Positions 9,069-17,955 of a stretch of DNA of 64,000 bases are shown here, in pieces (positions within the stretch are counted from its first letter, which is position 1; the number at the start of each line of letters is the position of its first letter). Under the pieces are notes generated by a model. It was not told the origin of the DNA. It did not search any database and saw nothing but the letters and a program-made list of their open reading frames with translations. The stretch is from G963663495 sp963663495 (GTDB lineage: Bacteria; Bacteroidota; Rhodothermia; Rhodothermales; Bin80). A program made the position numbers and the translations under genes. The stretch is from contig OY760427.1 in assembly GCA_963663495.1 (NCBI GenBank), positions 5,580,001 through 5,644,000 on the forward strand, given 5' to 3'.

Positions 9069-9706
9069 CTCCCATATCCGGTGAAGTACATATTAGCGAT
9101 GGCATTTACTCTCTCAATTAGAGTAGGTTAGACCGCGGTCCGAAGGTCAATAGGCTGGCGTCGGTTGGATGTGTAGGAGTCATAGTACCTAGCAGCGTGT
9201 TCGCAGACCCGTACACGGATCTATCTGATGCCCCGGGGCGCCTGTTTAGGGATTTCTATGCCGCTTTCTTAGCGATAGCTTGCTGCGACTCCTGCTAGGC
9301 TTTCCAATGATGAGGCAAGAGTTTAGCCATGTGGCCGGCAGGACATGTCGGAAGACTGCGTAGTACATCGCTAAGCCATTCAATTGGGTTTACCTCCTGC
9401 AGCTTGCATGGCGAGAAGTGCGTACGGCACGGCGGGCGCTGCCGCATGCGACCCCACAAACAGATGATTCTTCCGGCCCAGTGCTGTCGTACTTCCACGA
9501 CGATGCACTTCAAACCCGCAGAGCCGCCTTCCGGCTCAAGGCGGATCACCTCTCTGGGCAGATTATCTGGAATCGGCTCGCGCACCGGCTTCTTCTTCCC
9601 AGGCCGCTCGCACTTTACCAAAATAAACTCGTCCTGGTCCTCCTCTGGCTCAACAGCTACCGGTTCCTCTTCAAACAAGCCAGCCTTGCAGCGCATTGTC
9701 CGCCGG
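9069..9706 (-). mobile_element. Old, internally deleted IS66 fragment
   Basis: The left part matches the 3' end of the IS66 copies: an eroded terminal repeat (ATATCCGGTGAAGTACAT), the ACTCTCTCAATTAGAGTA block, and the tnpC C-terminus ending LLPHHWKA. It is clearly more diverged than the other copies. About 0.8 kb of the catalytic core is missing around 9485. The frame then picks up at the N-terminal acidic linker (EEEPVAVEPEE). The right edge at about 9706 is cut by the IS110 fragment. It is a dead relic. Confidence 0.85.
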
Positions 9707-10553
9707 CCGTACTCTCAGCGGGAGGATCCTCAGAAGCGGAAAGCCCCTCAAGGATTTTGTCAATGGTGCGCTTCGCATCGCTGATTTGAACGTGGAGCAA
9801 CTCAAGTTGCTGGACAGTAACATTAATGCGGTCTGTGGAGGCCTCTACGACCCCCGGGGCAACGGTTACGGGCTTGGATCGCAGTATATCCAGAACATCC
9901 TCAGCTTTGAAACGCCGTATGCGGTGTTTCTTCAACAACTTGGCTATCGTAGCGTGGCGAACCCGTCGGGCACGCTCTGGTGTGGAGGCAAGCTTCCAGA
10001 GTTCTAGCACCCATGGGGCTGCAAGGTTAACCTTGAGCTTGAGGAACTGCGGGTAGTAGCGCCATAGTTGCTCCCGCAAACGGTTGGTGCGACTCGTACG
10101 TTGGGCCGTAAGCTCGTCGGACATACGTGACCACTCACGCAACCGTACAATCTCGGCATCAAGCGCATCAAGCGCACGCAGACTATTCGGATCGGTTCGG
10201 ATGGCGTCCGCCAGTACACGCGCATCTCGGCGGTCATCTTTTGCACCGGCCGGTGAAAACCGATCCCGGAAGCGATCCAGTTGCTTGGGGTTGATAGAAT
10301 AGACCTGAAGCCCCCGATCAAACAGACTGTCTACCACGGGGCCGTGAGGAACCTCAATGGCTGCTGCGATACACCCCGCATCGCAGCCTGCTATGGCAAT
10401 GATCCAGTCGAGCAGCTGGCCAAGCCCCTCCCCCGAGTGAGGAAAGGCTCTCTCGCCAAGGACGGTACCGTCCTTGGCAAGCACGCAGGCTTGGTGGGAC
10501 TCGGAGCCCCAGTCAATGCCTGCGAAGATGAAAGGTGAAGGGATTGTGGGCAT
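9707..10553 (-). pseudogene. IS110-family transposase lacking its C-terminal domain
   Basis: Translation from ATG 10553 gives MPTIPSPFIFAGIDWGSESH. The DEDD/RuvC-like domain is complete: first D in AGIDWG, E in AAIEVPHG, and two D residues in AKDDRRDARVLADAI. A helical region follows up to about residue 280. The Transposase_20 domain with its catalytic Ser is missing because the frame runs into the IS66 fragment at about 9707. A longer open frame extends upstream of 10553, but AGIDWG starts a few residues after this ATG in family members, so 10553 is the preferred start. It is not functional as an IS110 recombinase. Confidence 0.85.
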
Positions 10554-10559
10554 AGTTAG

Positions 10560-10720
10560 TGTTTGCCAGAAAAAGGTAGGAGGGCTGAAAAACGGCGAAA
10601 CAAGGCCGTTTGATACTCGTTCTATCCACCTGTAAGCGTTACGGTTACAGATGGATATGAGCCATACCGTATTTGCACATTGCAGATTATTCAGCCAGCG
10701 TGTCTCTAACGAATGTTTGG
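10560..10720 (-). ncRNA. Possible IS110 bridge RNA region (two hairpins in the non-coding end)
   Basis: IS110 elements encode a structured bridge RNA in the non-coding end upstream of the recombinase gene. Here the region upstream of ATG 10553 contains two clear hairpins: 10590-10611 (AAACGGC / GCCGTTT, 8-base loop) and 10624-10656 (ATCCACCTGTAA / TTACAGATGGAT, 9-base loop, one mismatch). The structure is seen directly. Its identity as a bridge RNA is inferred from position only. The limits of the RNA are not known. Confidence 0.4.
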
Positions 10721-10793
10721 CCAAATCCTTCTGTTTCGGGCGTTTTCATCGATATAAGGCCCCTTGGGGCCGATTATTCATACGATTAATACC

Positions 10794-12218
10794 ATGCGGA
10801 TTGTAGAGGATACACAGTTTAAGCTCGGGCAGGTCCCCATTGAAGAGATGACCTTCCACCCCAAAGACCGGGACGATATACCGGCAGTGCTAAAAGGTCT
10901 GCAGCACCTGTATTGCGACCCAACGGCTCGGCAGAAGATCTTTGAGATCCTGGAGACGCAGTTGCTTCCGAATATTGATTTGCAGCGTGGTCGTCCGGGG
11001 ATGGCACTTTGGCGCGTCTTTGTCTTGGGGGTATTGAAGCAGGCCCTCAACTGCGACTTTGATCGTTTGAGGAGCCTGGCCGCCAATCATTTGGAGGTGC
11101 GCCAGATGCTGGGGCATACGAATTTCTGGGACGAGCCTGTCTATCAGCTGCAGACCGTTATTGATAACGTGAGCCTGCTAACAGCGGACATCCTGAAGCA
11201 GATCAACGATGCGGTGGTGGCTTGCGGTCACCGATTGGTAGAACAGGAGCCAGAGGAGCCGCTTCTTGGCCGGGTTGATTCGGCGGTGGCCAAAGCGAAT
11301 GTGGAGTGGCCTACGGATGTTCGTTTGTTGTGGGAATCGATGCGGTGCCTGATTCGGGAGTTGCATTGCGCATGTGAGGCGCACAGCCTTGCGGGCTGGC
11401 GCAAGGCTGTGTACTGGAGTCGTACCTTGAAGAAGGCCTTCAACCGGGTGCGTACGCACCGTCAGTGGCGTGATGAGTCGAAGGTGAGAAAGTATGTGAA
11501 GATGTGTCGTGTTCTGATTGAGCGTGCGGAGAGCAGTGTCAGCGTGTTGAAGGAGAAAGACGCGGATCTTGAGGAGGTGTTGCGGTACTTGGCAGATGCA
11601 CAAAGGCAGATAGATCAAGTAGATAGGCGTCTATTGAAGGGGGAGGTGATTCCGCATGATGAGAAGGTATTTTCGATACATGAGCCGCATACTCGTTGGA
11701 TCACCAAGGGGAAGGCGGGGGTGATTGCGGAGTTGGGTCTGCCGGTATGCGTGCTGGAGGATCAGCATCAGTTGATATTGTGGCATCAGATACTGCACGA
11801 AGGGGTGGATTCGGATATGATTGTGGGGTTTATGAAGGAAGCGAAGGATCGGTATCCGGCGATCACATCGTGCAGCATGGATAAGGGGTACTCATCGGTA
11901 AAGAACCGTAAGGCGCTGGAGCCGGTGTTGGACACGGTGATCATGCCGAAGAGGGGTAAGTTGAGCAAAGCGGACAAGGAGAGGGAATCCGATCCGAAGT
12001 TTGTGGAGGGTCGTCGTCAGCATCCGGCAGTGGAGTCGGCGATCAACAATTTGAATCATCGGGGCCTGGGTTTGATACGGACCCGTGGCAAGGAAGGCTT
12101 TGTTCGAACGGTGGCGCTGGTAGTGGTAGCGGCGAATGTGCACCGTATCGGGCAGATAGTGAAGCGGAGCGAGGAGCGACGAAGGCGGTGCGAGCAGGCC
12201 CGCAAGCGCGCGGCGTAG
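10794..12218 (+). CDS. ISNCY/IS5-like DDE transposase
   Basis: 474 residues from ATG 10794. An upstream TTG at 10764 is less likely. The N-terminus has a DUF772-like region: GRPGMALWRVFVLGVLKQAL, then LRSLAANHLEVRQMLG. The DDE triad is readable as D in GRVDSAVAKAN, D in CSMDKGYSS and E in HPAVESAINNLNHRGL. The C-terminus is basic. The frame is intact. No terminal repeats or target duplication could be recognised by eye, so the element borders are not given. It belongs to a widespread group annotated as ISNCY. Confidence 0.85.
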   Translation: MRIVEDTQFKLGQVPIEEMTFHPKDRDDIPAVLKGLQHLYCDPTARQKIFEILETQLLPNIDLQRGRPGMALWRVFVLGVLKQALNCDFDRLRSLAANHLEVRQMLGHTNFWDEPVYQLQTVIDNVSLLTADILKQINDAVVACGHRLVEQEPEEPLLGRVDSAVAKANVEWPTDVRLLWESMRCLIRELHCACEAHSLAGWRKAVYWSRTLKKAFNRVRTHRQWRDESKVRKYVKMCRVLIERAESSVSVLKEKDADLEEVLRYLADAQRQIDQVDRRLLKGEVIPHDEKVFSIHEPHTRWITKGKAGVIAELGLPVCVLEDQHQLILWHQILHEGVDSDMIVGFMKEAKDRYPAITSCSMDKGYSSVKNRKALEPVLDTVIMPKRGKLSKADKERESDPKFVEGRRQHPAVESAINNLNHRGLGLIRTRGKEGFVRTVALVVVAANVHRIGQIVKRSEERRRRCEQARKRAA

Positions 12219-12499
12219 GTACTCGCGCGAGCGTCTTCAGCACAGAATCAAGGTAGCCTGCAAGGGCGAGAGGTCAACGTATGTTCATGCCTCGCTGATG
12301 GACGACAAAAACACGTCTGATCAACGTCAAAACCCTAGGATTGCCGGCGTGAGCGGACAAAGTCGGCACCGTTACCGTCGAAAAATCCTTGCTGACTTGT
12401 CATTCCGATCCCCAATTCGAATTCCAGCCCCCCACTCAGCCAAGAGTCGCTCGCAAGACCATACTTTTCTGGCAAACACTAGTTATGCTATTTTGTGAA
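12219..12499. other. Gene-free stretch with a short IS110-like scrap
   Basis: No coding region is evident. At about 12466-12484 the bases TTTTCTGGCAAACACTA, followed by a TTATGC-type start, match the sequence just upstream of the IS110 ATG at 10553 (read on its own strand). This appears to be the scar of a second IS110 end, cut by IS66 copy 2. Confidence 0.5.
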
Positions 12500-12507
12500 G
12501 AACGACA
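12500..12507 (+). repeat. Left 8-bp target duplication of IS66 copy 2 (GAACGACA)
   Basis: GAACGACA precedes the IS66 end at 12508 and is repeated exactly at 14579-14586 after the other end. Confidence 0.92.
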
Positions 12508-14578
12508 GTATCCGTACGGTGAAGTACATGGTAAAGCGGGCTTAGCATTGGTCTGCGTAGTCCGCTTGTAGAGCTTAGTGCAAGGTGATTATACGCCGGG
12601 TTTGGTGTGCCGACTTGGGAATTTCGGAGTGGTGTGCAGCTTATCGTCTTGGCGCCTGAATGCAGGCAGCAATCAGCGTCTTTGGGGACAAAAAACATGG
12701 GTTTTGGGGAGAAGAACCGGAACATTGTGGCGGACGCACATGTACACGAACTATGCGGCCCAAGGTATCTTTCTCCCCCTCTTCTCCTGCCGGTGAAGCC
12801 CTTTTTCAGAGGCTAAGAAACCAAGAGGCTGAGAACAAGGATCTGCGAAAGCAGGTCCGTCGCTTGGAGAAAAAAGCCGATCGTCTATCCAAGAACATCG
12901 CGGATATGGCTGCGAAGATTAGCCATCTGGAAGACAGGTTGGAACAAGCGCATCGCCTACTCTCTGGCAAAAAGAGTGAGCGTTACACGCCGGCGGACAA
13001 TGCGCAGCAAGGCCAGTTGTCTGGAGAGGAACCAGAAGCTGTTGAGCCCGAGGAGGAGGAGGAGGAGTATGTCCCGGTAAAGCGCAAGCGGCGTGGGAAG
13101 AACAAGCCGGTGCGTGGGCCGATTCCGGACCATCTGCCCAGAGAGGTGATCCGCCTTGAGCCGGAGGGCAGCACCGCGGGTATGAAGTACATCGGCGAGG
13201 AAGTAACGGAGTACCTGGAATATGTGCCGGGCTTCACGAGGGTAGTACGGATTGTGCGGCCGAAGTACGTTGTCTGCAAGGAGCCTCGCAAGGGGGTGGT
13301 CATAGCGCCGTTGCCGAAGCGTGTCATACCGAAGGGGAAGGCGGGTCCGGGGTTGTTGGCGTATTTGGCGGTAGCCAAATACGTGGATCATATGCCGCTA
13401 TACCGGCTGCGGAAGAAGTTTCAGCGCCATGGCGTGAAGCTATCGGCTGCTACAATGGGGGATTGGATTGCGAAGGTAGCGACGTATCTGGGTCCGTTAG
13501 GAGATGCGTTGCGTAAGGAGGTGCTTCGTAGCGGGTATCTGCAGGTGGATGAGACAACGTTCCCGGTGCAAAAGCCGAAGAAGGAAGGGAAGGAGAAGAA
13601 AGGGAAGAAAAACGAAGGAAAGACGCATCGCGGCTATCTTTGGGTATACCTGGCACCGCGGGCGAAGGTGGTGATGATGGATTACAGCCCGAGCCGTGCG
13701 CGCGCTGGACCGTGGGAATTCTTGCGCGGATATAGAGGGGCGATGCAAACCGACGGGTATGTGGTGTACGATGCGTTTGGTACGCGGGGCGGGATAACGC
13801 TGTTTGGATGTATGGCGCATGCGCGTCGCAAGTTTTATGACTGCAGGAAAAAGGAGCCCAAGAAGGTGCGCCATGTAATGGAGGAAATCCGGCAGTTGTA
13901 TGCGATAGAGCGTGGGTTGCGTAAGGAGGGAGCTGGTCCGGCTCGGCGTGTGGAGGTACGACAGGAGGAGGCACGGCCGGTACTGGAGAAGTTGAAGCCA
14001 TGGCTTGAGGAGAGTCGTGAGCACCGGCCGAGTGCGGGATGGGATGAAGCCGTGGGGTACATGCTCAACAGGTGGGAGAAGCTGGTTTGTTACCTGGAAG
14101 ACGGCAAGGTTGAGATTGATAACAATCTGGTCGAGAACCAGATGCGAGCGATTGCGCTTGGTCGAAAAAACCATCTGTTTGCGGGATCGCATGCGGCAGC
14201 GCAGCGGTCCGCAGTACTGTACTCTCTTTTTGCCACATGCAAGTTGCAATCGACAAACCCGATTGAATGGCTTACCGACGTACTACGCCGTCTTCCGACA
14301 CATCCTGCCGACCGCATGGCTGAACTCTTGCCCCATCATTGGAAAGCTAGTCGGGACTTGCAGCAAGCTACCGTCAAGAAAGCGGCATAGGAGCCCCTAA
14401 ACAGGCGCGCCCGGGTCATCCGACTAGATCCGTGTACGGGTCTGCGAGTACGCTGTTAGGTACTTAACTCCTGCACACCCAACCGACGCTAGCCTATAAA
14501 CCTTCGAACCGCGCCCTAACTTACTCTAATTGAGAGAGTAAATACCCTCGGTTATAATGTACTTCACCGGACGGATAC
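12508..14578 (+). mobile_element. Intact IS66-family element (copy 2)
   Basis: 2071 bases with inverted ends GTATCCGTACGGTGAAGTAC (left) and GTATCCGTCCGGTGAAGTAC (right, minus strand). It is flanked by a perfect 8-bp duplication GAACGACA. It carries a single full-length tnpC-type gene and is the only apparently functional IS66 in the window. The perfect duplication and uninterrupted gene indicate a recent insertion. About 245 bases precede the gene and about 190 follow it, the latter shared with copies 1, 3 and the old fragment. Confidence 0.93.
12753..14390 (+). CDS. IS66-family transposase TnpC, full length
   Basis: 545 residues from ATG 12753 (MRPKVSFSPSSPAGEALFQR). The homologous start is used in copy 1, so an upstream in-frame ATG at 12660 is not preferred. 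Order of parts: coiled coil over about residues 15-70 (zipper-like LRKQVRRLEKKADRLSKNIA), an acidic EEEEEE linker, a basic patch KRKRRGKNK, a Cys-containing DNA-binding region, then the DDE core. The core has VDETTFPV (D), MQTDGYVVYD (D), an H-A-R-R-K-F block, and IDNNLVENQMRAIALGRKN (E). A lysine-rich EGKEKKGKKNEGK loop interrupts the core. It catalyses cut-and-paste movement with 8-bp duplications. Confidence 0.93.
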   Translation: MRPKVSFSPSSPAGEALFQRLRNQEAENKDLRKQVRRLEKKADRLSKNIADMAAKISHLEDRLEQAHRLLSGKKSERYTPADNAQQGQLSGEEPEAVEPEEEEEEYVPVKRKRRGKNKPVRGPIPDHLPREVIRLEPEGSTAGMKYIGEEVTEYLEYVPGFTRVVRIVRPKYVVCKEPRKGVVIAPLPKRVIPKGKAGPGLLAYLAVAKYVDHMPLYRLRKKFQRHGVKLSAATMGDWIAKVATYLGPLGDALRKEVLRSGYLQVDETTFPVQKPKKEGKEKKGKKNEGKTHRGYLWVYLAPRAKVVMMDYSPSRARAGPWEFLRGYRGAMQTDGYVVYDAFGTRGGITLFGCMAHARRKFYDCRKKEPKKVRHVMEEIRQLYAIERGLRKEGAGPARRVEVRQEEARPVLEKLKPWLEESREHRPSAGWDEAVGYMLNRWEKLVCYLEDGKVEIDNNLVENQMRAIALGRKNHLFAGSHAAAQRSAVLYSLFATCKLQSTNPIEWLTDVLRRLPTHPADRMAELLPHHWKASRDLQQATVKKAA

Positions 14579-14586
14579 GAACGACA
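14579..14586 (+). repeat. Right 8-bp target duplication of IS66 copy 2 (GAACGACA)
   Basis: It matches 12500-12507 exactly. Confidence 0.92.
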
Positions 14587-14751
14587 TGTGATTACGAGTC
14601 ATTGCGACACTCCACCTGTCCCTGTATCGGTGCTCTACGGCACAAACTCCCTACGGGGGGTATAATCGCAGTATTCACCCGGGGCACTGATCCCCCCCAG
14701 GCATTCAAGATGCAGGGGGCAGTTGGTTGCTCCCGGGCAAAAGACTCGCGG

Positions 14752-14937
14752 TAGCCCTGCCCTGTACCCATAAATCATCCATTACGGTTCGATTGTTCGT
14801 CAGGTATGGTCAACTCTCGCTGGCATGGCTGTCGGAATATCTCGGGTATTTCGGCCTAACAGGTATGGTGTGTGACTTGAGGTGAATAATGCCATCCTCT
14901 CGTGCGGATACGCGATCTCTTCCTGCGCCGCTTCCCT
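14752..14937 (+). repeat. Long inverted repeat, left copy, around the DruA-like/IS4 transposase
   Basis: About 185 bases, beginning near CCCATAAATCATCC and ending near CTGCGCCGCTTCC. The reverse complement of 17646-17835 is nearly identical, with only scattered differences. The pair encloses the fused transposase gene. IS4/IS50 elements normally have ends of about 10-30 bases, so this is unusually long. Exact outer limits are fuzzy because identity fades gradually. Confidence 0.85.
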
Positions 14938-15268
14938 TGGCGCTGCATTGCCTACATCCACGAACCCTCGGCTGCAGTCTCCTGGCGATACTTCTGCCTC
15001 CAGTAATTCAACGGTCCGTACGAGATGCCCTGCTCTGCGCAAGACGCCGCTGCGGACCGGGTCCTTTCGTTATACTGCTCTACCAGCGGAAACATCTCTT
15101 CCGCCGTACGTCTGGGCTGTACCAGGCGGACGGTCCGGGGTCTGGGTTCTCACGTCTACGGGTAAGCTCTACAGAACCCGTCACCTAATCAAGATGCAAG
15201 TTCACCGCACGCTCACGCAGGTGTAGCCACTGGGACATAGGCCCACATCAGGCAGGTTGATATGCCAT
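14938..15268. other. Non-coding stretch between left inverted repeat and transposase stop
   Basis: About 330 bases. An open frame at 14882-15226 (plus) crosses the repeat border and has no recognisable features. I regard it as chance. Nothing else is seen. Confidence 0.5.
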
Positions 15269-17590
15269 TTATATGAACCCAGATGAATTCCCGTGCGAAC
15301 ATGCACTCAATTGTTCGTCTCTTACCTCGTATCCCAATTCGTATCCCAATGTCATTAGGTGTAACCTCTCTAGGCCACGCCACATGATCTGGTAACCCAC
15401 CGGTCCATCACGAGTGCGGTTCTGATAACCGCCGAGCACCGCTACGATCAGGATAGCAGCTCCCAAAGTACTGGGCTTCGGCAGCTTTACCCGTGCTGCA
15501 TATCCATCCAAGAATCGCAGCTCCATCTCCGTGAAAAAGACATCCGCGTCCAGCTCCGGCACCTCCCGACCCAATTGCACCAAGGTCATGACGCGCCAGG
15601 ATATCACACAATACATCGTTATTGCTCGCTGCAGACGCAACGAGGTACGCAGACCCAAACGCTCTACCTTGCACCCGCTCTTGAGCACGCGGAAGAAGTC
15701 TTCCACCCGCCACCGCTTGAGATACATTGCCAACACCCGCCGTGCATCCGCTACGCTCCCTACCTCCATGCTGGTCAATAGCATCCACTCCACCGGCGGC
15801 GCATCCCCCGGAGGCTCCACCTCCAACACATGCACCCCGTACATCACCACCGGCTCCTCCTCGTTCTTCGGATCCGGCAACAAGAACCTCCCGTAGCGTA
15901 CCTCCGCATTGACCATCCGGTAACTGCGACCCTTCCGTGCCTGCTTGCGCGCCTGCTTCTTGCGCGCCGTCACCCGCTGTATCTCTATCTCCACATTCCC
16001 CGGAGCCTTACCACTGCGCATTACCGCAAACAGCTTGCGATCATCCAACAGCTTGCGATCATGCTTCGCTCGTATCAATACCTCCGCCTTACCCTGTCTG
16101 CGCTGCTCGGCAAACATAGCAAAGCTGTCCGCCTCCCGGTCCGCAACACAGATCACCTGCGTCTCGCCGGACAGCTCCTCCGCCGCCTCGCATATATCCT
16201 TGAACCCGTCTATCCACTGCTGCGTCCGCGGAGCATGCGGACCCTCCTCCGGATCCTTGAAGCTGCCACGCAACACCCCCAACGTCAATCCATCCTCCGT
16301 CACCACCAGCGTCGCATGCAACGGCAACCCCAGCGTCTTCGCCGTCGTCTGATTACTCCCTATTACCTCCAAATCCGTACACGCCGGCCGCGTACTGTAC
16401 CGCAACTTCGTCGTGTCCTGGATGCATAACACGGTCTCCTGACTACGCATGCGCTCTATCGTACGCCCACGATGCGGCGCCAATATGTTCTCCGGCGTTA
16501 CCGTTTTGTCCTTCTTGCTCTCCAATAACCGGTAATGCCCCTTCACCGCCGCGCGGTCCGCATCCGTATGCGCGGTAATGCTGTGGCCTATCACATCGGC
16601 CAACATGGACGTACTCTTTACCAGTCGCACAGACAACCGCCTGTCTCCCAATGGCGCTCCGCCAAACTCCGTTTCGGCCCACTGCGCACTGTCAATCCCC
16701 TCGTGCGGATCCCTCACCGGACGCAACTCCTCCTCCGGTTCCCCCAAGGTCCCGCGCCATTCTTTGTCCAACTCGTATACATACAGCCCCTTGGGATCCT
16801 CTTCCTTTGCCTCCTTGTGCCGCTTTCCGCCTGCGGTATGGCCGATCAATACAAAATTGTTCACCTCAAAACACGCTCCTTCCCCTTGGGGATCCACATA
16901 CGTTTCGACAACCCAGGGACGGTAACAGTACCGTGCCTGAAAATCATCCGCCAACCGTCTCAATACCTTACCCAGTACATGGCTGGCCAAATCCTGACAC
17001 TGCCCCCGTATCAGAAAACGACTCAAACACACCACACGGTGCAAATGCGCCTTGCGCTGCTCATCACTCCACGCCATCCAGTGCTCTCTGGGCGCCAGGC
17101 ACAACGCCGCCGCCGAAAATCCCACCGCTCCCAGGTAACCATGGGCACTGCCTATCAGATAGCGTACCTGCGCTCCCACAAATGTGGTCGTACGCCTCGG
17201 ATGCTCAAAGTGCAGCAACGTGTTCCACACCATACGCTGCTCGTCCGTCTCAACCAACTCAATCGTCAACCCCCGGACACCGTGTACCGTGCCCGGTAAC
17301 GCTATCGGATCCGGTACCCGCTCCTCGCGCCTACGCGGTTCCGCCTTAGCCGCATTACAATTCTCGGGCTTGGGCAACACAATCCTCCCCCGGGCCTCCA
17401 ACTTCGATAAAGCCTGCGCACAGTTGCTCACCTGCGGTTCGCCCCGTGCATCAACAAACCCGAACTCTTCACAGACAGCGCGCGCTATCTGCGTGCGAAA
17501 CCGCCAACGATCGTCGGCAAGAACCCTGTCCAAACGCTCTCCATTGCAGGGAGCGGTGAGCGTTCGTAAGACCTGACTTCGCTGAAGCAT
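15269..17590 (-). CDS. IS4/Tn5-like transposase with N-terminal DruA-like (DUF4338) domain
   Basis: 773 residues. Residues about 105-285 match the DUF4338 domain found in the Druantia protein DruA: QVRYLIGSAHGYLGAVGFSA, a central RVVCLSRFLIRG / LASHVLGKVLRRLADDF block, and VVETYVDPQGEGACFEVNNF. From about residue 300 the protein is a Tn5-type transposase: DNA-binding WAETEFGGAPLGDRRLSVRL, then catalytic D392 (CIQDTTKL), D484 (CVADREADSF) and E630 in the Y-x2-R-x3-E-x6-K motif YLKRWRVEDFFRVLKSG. All three catalytic residues are present, so it is probably active. The long inverted repeat reaches to about 55 bases upstream of the start. Such fusions are known as transposases rather than defence genes. 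The role of the N-domain is unknown. Confidence 0.85.
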   Translation of the reverse strand: MLQRSQVLRTLTAPCNGERLDRVLADDRWRFRTQIARAVCEEFGFVDARGEPQVSNCAQALSKLEARGRIVLPKPENCNAAKAEPRRREERVPDPIALPGTVHGVRGLTIELVETDEQRMVWNTLLHFEHPRRTTTFVGAQVRYLIGSAHGYLGAVGFSAAALCLAPREHWMAWSDEQRKAHLHRVVCLSRFLIRGQCQDLASHVLGKVLRRLADDFQARYCYRPWVVETYVDPQGEGACFEVNNFVLIGHTAGGKRHKEAKEEDPKGLYVYELDKEWRGTLGEPEEELRPVRDPHEGIDSAQWAETEFGGAPLGDRRLSVRLVKSTSMLADVIGHSITAHTDADRAAVKGHYRLLESKKDKTVTPENILAPHRGRTIERMRSQETVLCIQDTTKLRYSTRPACTDLEVIGSNQTTAKTLGLPLHATLVVTEDGLTLGVLRGSFKDPEEGPHAPRTQQWIDGFKDICEAAEELSGETQVICVADREADSFAMFAEQRRQGKAEVLIRAKHDRKLLDDRKLFAVMRSGKAPGNVEIEIQRVTARKKQARKQARKGRSYRMVNAEVRYGRFLLPDPKNEEEPVVMYGVHVLEVEPPGDAPPVEWMLLTSMEVGSVADARRVLAMYLKRWRVEDFFRVLKSGCKVERLGLRTSLRLQRAITMYCVISWRVMTLVQLGREVPELDADVFFTEMELRFLDGYAARVKLPKPSTLGAAILIVAVLGGYQNRTRDGPVGYQIMWRGLERLHLMTLGYELGYEVRDEQLSACSHGNSSGFI

Positions 17591-17645
17591 GCCACAACAT
17601 AAAAAACAAGTAGCAAAATGTCAAATACATGAAGTGGTAGGATGG

Positions 17646-17835
17646 CAGTGGAAGCGGCGCAGGAAGAGATCGCGTATCCGCACGAGAGGACGGCATTATT
17701 CACCTCAAGTCACACACCATACCTGTCAGGTCGAAATACCCGAGATATTCCGACAGCCATGCCAGCGAGAGTTGACCAGAACTGACGAACAATCGAACCG
17801 TGTTGGATGATTTATGGGGGAAGGGCAGCGGTAGC
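17646..17835 (-). repeat. Long inverted repeat, right copy
   Basis: Reverse complement of 14752-14937 with high identity, including the TGTGACTTGAGGTGAATAAT core. It contains the region directly upstream of the transposase gene, so the repeat probably also carries its promoter. Confidence 0.85.
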
Positions 17836-17868
17836 CACACAAAATAGAGACACTCGGCGACCTTAAAC

Positions 17869-17898
17869 ATGATGTGGGGCTGGCCAGCCCCACATCAT
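17869..17898. terminator. Perfect 30-base palindrome, possible bidirectional terminator
   Basis: The bases from ATGATGTGGGGCTGG to its exact complement form a 15-bp perfect stem with no loop spacer. No T-run follows in either direction, so a classical Rho-independent terminator is uncertain. It lies between the right inverted repeat and the IS66 5' remnant. Confidence 0.4.
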
Positions 17899-17955
17899 TA
17901 ATCCCCCTGACATCTCACCCTATATCGCTACTCCTGAAAGATACAGGGGGGAGTT

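Noticed and set aside
13450..14001. Long antisense frames inside the IS66 tnpC genes (also in copies 1 and 3)
   Set aside because: These are mirror frames of a biased coding sequence, with Pro/Ser/Thr-rich composition and no domain. The tnpC strand has clear DDE motifs.
14882..15226. A 114-codon plus-strand frame
   Set aside because: It starts within the long inverted repeat, has low-complexity Ser/Thr/Pro composition and no motif. Treated as non-coding.
15830..17349. Long plus-strand frames opposite the DruA-like/IS4 transposase
   Set aside because: Repetitive Pro/Arg/Leu-rich products without motifs. They are shadows of the GC-biased transposase gene.
15269..17590. A Druantia anti-phage system, suggested by the DruA-like domain
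   Set aside because: The domain is fused to a complete transposase and no DruE-type helicase or other Druantia gene is near. It is better read as a transposase module.
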